A stretch of DNA of 64,000 bases from Roseovarius sp. GTDB taxonomy: Bacteria > Pseudomonadota > Alphaproteobacteria > Rhodobacterales > Rhodobacteraceae. Below, piece after piece: positions 40,751 through 47,239 of the stretch. The first letter of the stretch is position 1. Each line of letters starts with the position of its first letter. Below the pieces are notes generated by a model. It was not told the origin of the DNA and did not search any database. It saw nothing but the letters and a program-made list of their open reading frames with translations. The position numbers were made by a program, and so were the translations under genes. The DNA is taken from contig JARGOC010000009.1 in assembly GCA_029212365.1 (NCBI GenBank), positions 1-64,000 on the forward strand, in the 5' to 3' direction.

Positions 40751-40762
40751 TTCGTACACTAA
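40751..40762. promoter_or_regulatory. candidate MarR/NicR-type operator, site A
   Basis: TTCGTACACTAA, an imperfect 12-bp palindrome, lies between the divergent enamidase and marR genes. It matches the sites at 46021-46032 and 46358-46369 in the pattern TKYGYACRCTAA. It is 32 bp from the enamidase ATG and 80 bp from the marR start. Confidence 0.65.
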
Positions 40763-40842
40763 CATCAAAGGGGGTTAGATCAAGTTTTAACCTTGCTGAA
40801 TGCCGCGCATTTGGCAAACGCACGTCTTGGAGGGGGCTCAAA

Positions 40843-41301
40843 TTGTCGGACACAAGCCTTGGCACAGATATGTCTGATCAGACCCACCCGGATGACTATA
40901 TTCTGGAGGAACAAGTCGGATATATCCTGCGTGTCGCCAGCCAGCGGCATGCATCAATCTTTCAGGCTCAGAGCCCTGATGGACTGACCCCGCGCCAGTT
41001 TTCGGTGCTGGTACGGGTGGCTCAGGTGGGGTCATGTTCACAAAACCATCTGGGCCGGTTGACGGCAATGGATGTCGCCACGATCAAGGGCGTGGTTGAC
41101 AGGTTGAAGCGCAAAGATCTGCTGGCGTTAGAGTCTGACCCGCAAGACAAACGCCGCACCATCATCCGCCTGACAGCTGCGGCACAGGCCATGATTGCCC
41201 AACTGCATGACATTGGGCACCGTATCTCAGAAGAAACACTGCGCCCGCTGTCACCATCCGAGCAGGTGACGTTTGTGCGGCTATTGCGCAAAATGACTTA
41301 G
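40843..41301 (+). CDS. MarR-family regulator, probably NicR-like
   Basis: A 152-residue winged-helix dimer with LTPRQFSVLVRVAQVGSC, the recognition helix near MDVATIKGVVDRLKRK and the wing ESDPQDKRRTIIRLT. The TTG at 40843 is chosen because GGAGGGGG lies 6 bp upstream; the ATG at 40870 has no such site. In Pseudomonas putida nicotinate genes are repressed by NicR, a MarR protein that responds to 6-hydroxynicotinate. The location beside enamidase and the common operator-like element at three promoters of this locus suggest the same role. The ligand is inferred, not seen. Confidence 0.8.
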   Translation: MSDTSLGTDMSDQTHPDDYILEEQVGYILRVASQRHASIFQAQSPDGLTPRQFSVLVRVAQVGSCSQNHLGRLTAMDVATIKGVVDRLKRKDLLALESDPQDKRRTIIRLTAAAQAMIAQLHDIGHRISEETLRPLSPSEQVTFVRLLRKMT

Positions 41302-41374
41302 GCGTTGTAGATTGGCCGCGAAGGCTTGTTAACCGGGTCAGAGCTGAAAGCACTGCGCCTTTACGCGACAGACA

Positions 41375-42070
41375 TCAAACGCCCAGGTGTAGTTTCAGCT
41401 TCTCAGGATGCGCACGCAATTCATCGGCTGTGAGTGTCTCAAGGTCGCGGCCATTCTCAATAAAAGTCACCTGATCGGCGATGGACAGCACCGCATCCAC
41501 ACGTTGCTCAACCAAAATCACGGCCACGCCTTCGGCCTTCATGCGCGCCACGACCTGGCGGATTTGTTCAATCATCGAGGGTTGCAGCCCTTCGGTTGGC
41601 TCGTCCAGCAGCAACAGTTTGGGCCTCAGGCACAAGGCTCGGGCGGTGGCCAGCATTTGTTGTTCACCACCTGAAAGCGTGTTGGCCTGTTGATCCAACC
41701 GCTCCCTGAGCAGCGGGAAGATATCCAACACCCAATCGCGCGTGCTGGCATCGGCTTTGCAGGTCATCAGGCCGATCTCTATGTTTTCGGCCACGCTCAG
41801 TTCAGGAAACAAGCGCCGCCCTTGGGGCACATAGCCGACGTGCCGTTTGGGCACCTCGTGGGCTGGAAGATCGCTCAGAACTTCGCCCGCCAGCGTAATG
41901 CTGCCATCGCTGAGCGGCACCAACCCCATGATCGCCTTCATCACCGTGGTTTTGCCGGCCCCATTGCGGCCCAGCAAGCACAGAATTTCACCTGCTTTGG
42001 CGCTGAGTGACACACCGTGCAGCACTTTGACCCGGCCATAGGCTGCGTGAATATTGTTAACCTCAAGCAT
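41375..42070 (-). CDS. livF: branched-chain-type ABC importer ATPase LivF
   Basis: A 231-residue ABC ATPase with Walker A GRNGAGKTT, signature LSGGEQQML, and LLLLDEPTEGLQPSM, the LivF-type Walker B. The ATG at 42070 overlaps the livG stop. It is the last gene of the five-gene importer operon 45970-41375. The Liv label reflects the family; substrates of these importers range from amino acids to urea, amides and aromatic acids. The context here favours a pyridine carboxylate. Confidence 0.92.
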   Translation of the reverse strand: MLEVNNIHAAYGRVKVLHGVSLSAKAGEILCLLGRNGAGKTTVMKAIMGLVPLSDGSITLAGEVLSDLPAHEVPKRHVGYVPQGRRLFPELSVAENIEIGLMTCKADASTRDWVLDIFPLLRERLDQQANTLSGGEQQMLATARALCLRPKLLLLDEPTEGLQPSMIEQIRQVVARMKAEGVAVILVEQRVDAVLSIADQVTFIENGRDLETLTADELRAHPEKLKLHLGV

Positions 42071-42791
42071 CCACATCCGTCCCCAGATAAGCCGCCTGCA
42101 CAGCCTTGTTGGCCTGGATTTCCTCAGGCGTGCCCGAGGCCAGAGAGCGGCCATTGTCCAACACATGGATATGATTAGCGGTGCGCATAACCACATCCAT
42201 ATTATGTTCGATCAGCAGAATTGTCGTATCCCCCGCCAGCGCCTTGATCAGGGTCACGAAATCATCCACCTCGGTTTCGGCCAGCCCTTGGGTGGGTTCA
42301 TCCAGAATGAACAGCACCGGGTCCTGCGCCAGCCCCATGGCAATCTCCAGCACGCGCTGGTGGCCATAGCTGAGATCGCCCGCAATCTGATCAGCCCGAT
42401 CACTCAGGCCAACCTGCTGCAAGACCGAAACGACCTTGGCATGCACCGCCTTGGCGCTTTTGCCCAACCGGCGGCGGGCGGCGATGGCCACATTTTCATG
42501 CAGCGTCAGCCCGGCATAAACGGATGTGATCTGAAACGTATAGGCGATGCCCAGTTTGATCCGCTCGTGAGCGGGCAGCGCAGAGATGTCGCGCCCGTCA
42601 AAAACCACCTGTCCGCGGGTGGCGGCAATGCGCCCGCTGATCATGCCGACAAAGGTGGATTTGCCTGCGCCATTGGGGCCAATCAGGGCTGTGATCTTGC
42701 CGCGTTGCAGCTCAAAATCGACATCTTCATTGGCGTTCAACCCGCCGTAAGTTTTGGTCAGACCTTTGGTGCTCAGGATTATGGAAGCCAT
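42063..42791 (-). CDS. livG: branched-chain-type ABC importer ATPase LivG
   Basis: A 242-residue ATPase with Walker A GPNGAGKST near residue 38, DLSYGHQRVLEIAMGLA as the LivG-type signature (a variant of LSGGQ), and LFILDEPTQGLAETEV as Walker B. It overlaps livM upstream by 13 bp and livF downstream by 8 bp, so the importer is translated as a coupled unit. Confidence 0.92.
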   Translation of the reverse strand: MASIILSTKGLTKTYGGLNANEDVDFELQRGKITALIGPNGAGKSTFVGMISGRIAATRGQVVFDGRDISALPAHERIKLGIAYTFQITSVYAGLTLHENVAIAARRRLGKSAKAVHAKVVSVLQQVGLSDRADQIAGDLSYGHQRVLEIAMGLAQDPVLFILDEPTQGLAETEVDDFVTLIKALAGDTTILLIEHNMDVVMRTANHIHVLDNGRSLASGTPEEIQANKAVQAAYLGTDVDA

Positions 42792-43723
42792 GTGAACAGC
42801 CTCCGGCGCAATTCACCCGCCAGCCCCTGGGGGGCAAACAGTGTCAGCACCACCAAAACCACCCCGGCGATCAACATATAGGCCTGTGTGATCGAGCTGC
42901 TGAGGTCAATCAGATAAAACATAAACGCCACGCCGATCAGTGGCCCAAGTGTGGTACCAGCCCCACCCAGCAACACCCACAACAGTGGAAAAATCGAATA
43001 CTGAACAGTGGCAAAGGTGGCCCCGGCATAGCCAAAGAGCAACGCATAAGCCGCCCCCGCAATGCCCGAGATCGTGCCCGAGACAATCACCGCCAGCAGC
43101 TTGTGGCGGCCCGTGTCATAGCCCAACATTTTGGTGCGTTCTTCGTTTTCGCGGATCGCTATCAATGTGCGGCCAAAGGGCGAGCGTACAAGATGGGCGA
43201 TGGCCAGAAACACGATGGCAAACAGGATGAGCGCTGCAAAATAGCGCGAGGTTTCACCGGTTATATCAATCCCCGCGATCATGCGATCGGGCTGCGGGAT
43301 CACAAAGCCTTCGTCGCCGCGCGTATACGCCCCGAAATACAGCACCGTCAGATACCCCGCTTGGGCAAACATCAGCGTGACAATCATAAACGCTACACCC
43401 GTGGTGCGCAGCGCCAGAAAGCCGACAACCGCAGACATGACGATGGCACAGATGATGCCGATCAGGATGGCAGGCTCGGACGCCATACCAAAATTGTTCA
43501 TCGCCATGCCAAGGCCATACATGCCGGTGGCAAAAAACAACGCGTGTCCAAGGCTGAGCAACCCGGTGTACCCAAACAACAGGTTGAACCCCATCGCATA
43601 AACCGCCAGCACCATGATCCGGCTAAGGTTGCCGACGTGGTAGGCCGGCAAAACGAAAAACAGACATGCCAGCACGGCGATGGTGGCAAAGTGCAATATA
43701 TGCGAGCGCTGCGCGTTCGTCAT
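42779..43723 (-). CDS. livM: branched-chain-type ABC importer permease LivM
   Basis: A 314-residue inner-membrane permease with about nine hydrophobic segments. The LivM signature region GYTGLLSLGHALFFATG lies near residue 50, and the EAA-like cytoplasmic loop SPFGRTLIAIRENEERTKMLGYD near 190 contacts LivG/F. It overlaps livH by 4 bp. Confidence 0.92.
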   Translation of the reverse strand: MTNAQRSHILHFATIAVLACLFFVLPAYHVGNLSRIMVLAVYAMGFNLLFGYTGLLSLGHALFFATGMYGLGMAMNNFGMASEPAILIGIICAIVMSAVVGFLALRTTGVAFMIVTLMFAQAGYLTVLYFGAYTRGDEGFVIPQPDRMIAGIDITGETSRYFAALILFAIVFLAIAHLVRSPFGRTLIAIRENEERTKMLGYDTGRHKLLAVIVSGTISGIAGAAYALLFGYAGATFATVQYSIFPLLWVLLGGAGTTLGPLIGVAFMFYLIDLSSSITQAYMLIAGVVLVVLTLFAPQGLAGELRRRLFTWLP

Positions 43724-44646
43724 CTTTCAACCCGCCCAAGCAGCCCCTGAGGGCGGAAGACCAACACCAGAGCCACCGCCAAAGTGGCGATGATTTTGGC
43801 CAGAGTGGGCGAGAAGAAGACAGAAATGATCCCATCGCTCATGCCAATCAGAAAGGCGGCGATCACGGTTCCGGGCAGGCTGCCGAGGCCGCCGATGATA
43901 ACCACGATAAAGCTGAGCAATAGCGGGTCGTGCCCCATCAGGTAATGCGCCTGTTGGATCGGCACCACCAGCACCGCACCCACAGCCGCCAGCCCGGCCC
44001 CAAGGCCAAACACATAGGAATAGACCTGCCCTACAGGAATGCCAAAGGCCTGCGCAGTCTCAGAATCCTGCTGCGTGGCACGCATGATCAGCCCGGCCTT
44101 TGAGCGTGTCATCAGCAACCAAAGCCCTGTCAAAATGGCGCAGGCCGCAATGATAACAAACAGCTTGTAGCTGGTGATGCTGAGGCCCCATGGCCAGAAC
44201 ATCTCAAACCCGTTTTCGCCCCACTCAAACCACGGCAGTGACAGGCGTGTGTTGAACGGCGGCTGAACCGGCCGCGCATCAGGGCCAAAACTCATCAATG
44301 TGGTTTGCTGAATGATATAAAGCAGCCCAATGGTGGCCACGATGGTGCGATCCGGGTCATAGGCAAGACGTTGCAGGATCAGCTTGTCTGCCGCCATGGC
44401 GATCAAACCGACCACCAGCGGCGCAATCACCAGCGCCGCGACAAACCCCACCGCAGGGCTTGCCCCCACCAGTGAGGCCACGACCCAGGCCAAAACTGCC
44501 CCCACCATGTAAAACTCGCCATGCGCAATGTTGACGACGCGCATGACCCCAAAGACAATGCTTAATCCCATTGCCGTAAGCGCCAGAATGGCCGCTGTCA
44601 CGGCACCTTCCAGCGAGGCCAGCATCAGATGCGGTCCGAATTCCAT
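43720..44646 (-). CDS. livH: branched-chain-type ABC importer permease LivH
   Basis: A 308-residue permease with about eight membrane segments, FGVMRVVNIAHGEFYMVGA near residue 30 and RSKAGLIMRATQQDSETAQAFG as the coupling loop near 185. It is 25 bp downstream of the binding-protein gene and overlaps livM. It forms the heterodimeric channel with LivM. Confidence 0.92.
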   Translation of the reverse strand: MEFGPHLMLASLEGAVTAAILALTAMGLSIVFGVMRVVNIAHGEFYMVGAVLAWVVASLVGASPAVGFVAALVIAPLVVGLIAMAADKLILQRLAYDPDRTIVATIGLLYIIQQTTLMSFGPDARPVQPPFNTRLSLPWFEWGENGFEMFWPWGLSITSYKLFVIIAACAILTGLWLLMTRSKAGLIMRATQQDSETAQAFGIPVGQVYSYVFGLGAGLAAVGAVLVVPIQQAHYLMGHDPLLLSFIVVIIGGLGSLPGTVIAAFLIGMSDGIISVFFSPTLAKIIATLAVALVLVFRPQGLLGRVER

Positions 44647-44671
44647 CTACTTAACTGGCCCCACGCTTTGA

Positions 44672-45970
44672 TCAGAAGGACTGTGTGGTGTAATCCACTT
44701 CGTCAGCATACATCCCATCCTCAATGGATGTTTTATGCTTCACCACCAGCTTTCCGTCCGTCACCTGCGAGATAAACTGGTGCCCAAAGGTCTGGTGGGT
44801 TTTGCCGTTAAACACCTTGGCGCCTTGTGGGTGATCGTCGGAGTGGGGCATGTCGGTCATCGCCTCCACGGCTTCGATCAGGGCCGCACGATCATTGGGG
44901 CCGGAATAGCCCGACGCCTCCATACCTGCCTTGACGATGTTCAGCGTTTCCCAGCACCCAAACATGTGGGAATAGGTGGATACATCCTTGGGATCATCCA
45001 CTGACGCCCCCATGTCATCCACGCCCACTGCGGCGCGGTACATCTTGTCAAACTCGGATTGATCCGCCTGTGCGTGGCGTGGGCTGCCCTCCCAGAAATA
45101 GCTGCCTTCAAGGAATTCAAGGCCAGGGCTGGCCAGGCTGACCGCTTCCAGACTGTCGAGGAACCCAAAGAGTTTCGGGCCATTGGGACCAAAGAACTCG
45201 CCCAGCTCTTTTACAAAGGTCAGAACGCCGGGGCCAACCATGACGTGATACAAAACTTCGGTTTCACGCGGGATATTGGGGAAATACTTGGTGAATGATG
45301 TCTCGGTTGGCGGGATCGGAATGCTCGCCACCACCTCGCCGCCCTGTGCCTCAATCGCAGCAGAGAAAAAATCGCGGTGATCATGGCCAAACGCAAAATC
45401 AGGATAGACCATGGTGATCTTTTTGCCGAGGTTTTCGGACACAAAAGGCGCCATCGCCTGTACCTGGCTTTTCACATCCGTGATGCCCGGCTGCAAAGTG
45501 TAACGGTTCAACTTGCCGCTGGCCACATGATGGCCCTCAGAGACAACAAAATAAGGCAGTTTCAACTCGCCGGCACGCGGAGCCGAACCGAATACGACGT
45601 GACTGAACAACGTGCCAAAGGCCAAATCACACTTGTGCTGAGTGGCGAATTTCTCCACCACCTCTGCGCCGCGTTTGGGATCAGTGCCATCGTCTTCGGT
45701 GATAATCTCGACTTCGCGCCCGCCAATGCCGCCCATGTCGTTGATCCGTGCCACAGCAGCCTGTGTCGTGCGGTCATACCAGCGGCCATAAGAAGCACCG
45801 ATACCCGTGGCGTGCATTTGAAATCCAATTTTAATTGGGCCGCTGCTTTGTGCATGGGCAAACCGCGCCAGATCCGGTACAAAGTTTGAGGCAGCTGCCA
45901 CGCCAGCACCCGCGCCCAGCGTTTTCAACAGACCGCGACGAGTAAAGCTTTGCTTGGTTGTCTTTGTCAT
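44672..45970 (-). CDS. ABC importer substrate-binding protein, Tat-exported
   Basis: A 432-residue periplasmic binding protein of the Liv/amide (Peripla_BP_6) type. The ATG at 45970 gives a twin-arginine leader, FTRRGLLKTLGAGAG, ending near ARFAHAQ, so it is exported folded. The mature part starts PIKIGFQMHATG and contains the two-lobe fold (DDGTDPKRGAEVVEKF, FGHDHRDFFSAAIEAQGGEV). AGGGAGAAAG precedes the start, and an operator-like palindrome is 51 bp further upstream. As first gene of the importer operon it sets specificity; nicotinate or a similar heterocycle is the context-based guess. Confidence 0.88.
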   Translation of the reverse strand: MTKTTKQSFTRRGLLKTLGAGAGVAAASNFVPDLARFAHAQSSGPIKIGFQMHATGIGASYGRWYDRTTQAAVARINDMGGIGGREVEIITEDDGTDPKRGAEVVEKFATQHKCDLAFGTLFSHVVFGSAPRAGELKLPYFVVSEGHHVASGKLNRYTLQPGITDVKSQVQAMAPFVSENLGKKITMVYPDFAFGHDHRDFFSAAIEAQGGEVVASIPIPPTETSFTKYFPNIPRETEVLYHVMVGPGVLTFVKELGEFFGPNGPKLFGFLDSLEAVSLASPGLEFLEGSYFWEGSPRHAQADQSEFDKMYRAAVGVDDMGASVDDPKDVSTYSHMFGCWETLNIVKAGMEASGYSGPNDRAALIEAVEAMTDMPHSDDHPQGAKVFNGKTHQTFGHQFISQVTDGKLVVKHKTSIEDGMYADEVDYTTQSF

Positions 45971-46015
45971 GTCTTTCTCCCTTTGACCGGCTTTGTTCGC
46001 GGTCTTCTGCGTTAA

Positions 46016-46037
46016 TTTTGTGTGTACGCTAACAAAA
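46016..46037. promoter_or_regulatory. candidate MarR/NicR-type operator, site B
   Basis: The core TGTGTACGCTAA at 46021-46032 is flanked by TTTTGT on the left (46016-46021) and ACAAAA on the right (46032-46037), making a 22-bp dyad centred between 46026 and 46027. It lies 51 bp upstream of the binding-protein start and shares TKYGYACRCTAA with sites A and C. Confidence 0.65.
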
Positions 46038-46325
46038 AGTCCAGAAAAACTTGTTGGAAATATTGCCGCCCGGCACGAATTTGATGAATTCTTGTGCAAA
46101 TAGCCCTGCACATAACTCCCATCAAATATAGACCAGAGCAGCGCGAACACCCGGTCAATTTCCTTTGCGTGTCCTTGATGCCACCTCTGCAATGAGCGTT
46201 GCACGATGGGGTATCTGGTCATCATTATCTCATCAGTGTCGGCACAAAGCCCGCGTCACAGCACGAATCGCAGGTGAATGCCACCAACCCAGAACAGGAC
46301 CCCGACCAACCGAACCAGAAAAAAT

Positions 46326-46370
46326 TTGACAGCGGGTGCTGCGGCCTCCTAATGTTGTTTGCACGCTAAC
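46326..46370 (+). promoter_or_regulatory. promoter of the hydroxylase-reductase operon with operator site C
   Basis: TTGACA at 46326-46331 is a perfect -35 box; TAATGT at 46350-46355, 18 bp on, is a fair -10 box. The operator-like TTTGCACGCTAA at 46358-46369 (with flanking G and C making GTTTGC/GCTAAC dyad arms) begins 2 bp after the -10 box and covers the expected transcription start. That is the classic place for repressor binding. The first ATG of the operon is at 46391. Confidence 0.65.
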
Positions 46371-46390
46371 GAATTGGAGTGTCCTGTTTC

Positions 46391-47239
46391 ATGGGCTACC
46401 ACGTCCCGAACTCGCTGAGTGACGCCTTGGATATCGCGCGGCTGACCGGGGCCAAGGTGATTGCGGGTGGAACAGATGTGTTTCCTGCACTGGGCGATAC
46501 CCCTGCCCCGGCGCAGATGCTGGACATCACCCGTCTGCCAGAGTTGCGCGGCATATCCCATAGCGGCGCCACCTGGCGCATTGGCGCTGCAACCAGTTGG
46601 ACCGACATTCAAAAAGCCGATTTGCCGCCTGCATTTGATGCGCTAAAACTGGCAGCCCGCGAAGTGGGCGCCTGGCAAATCCAGAATGCCGGCACAGTGG
46701 CGGGCAATATTTGCAACGCTTCGCCTGCCGCCGATGGGGTGCCACCGCTGCTGGCGCTAGAGGCAGAGGTAGAACTTTGCTCCTCCAAGGGCAGCCGAAC
46801 CTTGCCCTTGGCTCAGATGATCACTGGCGTGCGTCAGACAGCACTGCGCCCCGGTGAATTGGTTTCGGCCATATTGATCCCTGACATGCCCGACGGCGCG
46901 CAGGGGCATTTCCAAAAGCTGGGCACCCGCAAATATCTGGTGATTTCCATTGCCATGGTCAGTGCCGTCATCTGGACAGATGAGGCCGCACGAATTGCTG
47001 GCGCACGCGTGGCTGTTGGATCGTGTTCAGCTGTGGCGCAACGCCTTGAGGGGCTTGAGGCGGACCTGATGGGCCAAAATGCAAGTGATCTCAGGGACAA
47101 CTCAGCAATATGGACGACCCATTTGTCGGCGCTTTCGCCTCTCTCGGATATTCGTGGCACAGACCACTACCGAATGGATGCCGCAGCCGAGCTGTGCCGC
47201 CGCACGGTGCTGACATGTTTGCAGGCTTGTGATGAATAA
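46391..47239 (+). CDS. molybdenum hydroxylase FAD-binding subunit
   Basis: A 282-residue CoxM/XdhB-type flavin subunit. It shows the FAD-binding loops AKVIAGGTDVFP near residue 25 and AGNICNASPAADGVPPLLAL near residue 110, then the typical C-terminal domain (KLGTRKYLVISIAMVSA). It would pass electrons from the iron-sulfur centres to NAD or another acceptor. The ATG at 46391 follows GGAG; the GTG at 46379 lies inside that site. It overlaps the next gene. With the 2Fe-2S/Mo chain it forms the proposed nicotinate 6-hydroxylase. Confidence 0.9.
   Translation: MGYHVPNSLSDALDIARLTGAKVIAGGTDVFPALGDTPAPAQMLDITRLPELRGISHSGATWRIGAATSWTDIQKADLPPAFDALKLAAREVGAWQIQNAGTVAGNICNASPAADGVPPLLALEAEVELCSSKGSRTLPLAQMITGVRQTALRPGELVSAILIPDMPDGAQGHFQKLGTRKYLVISIAMVSAVIWTDEAARIAGARVAVGSCSAVAQRLEGLEADLMGQNASDLRDNSAIWTTHLSALSPLSDIRGTDHYRMDAAAELCRRTVLTCLQACDE

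Larger units (their letters stand above)
45971..46390. other. divergent promoter region between the importer and hydroxylase operons
   Basis: 420 bp with no gene. It carries site B near the importer and the promoter with site C near the hydroxylase genes. Between 46040 and 46320 I see no further feature; small frames there are chance. Confidence 0.5.
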
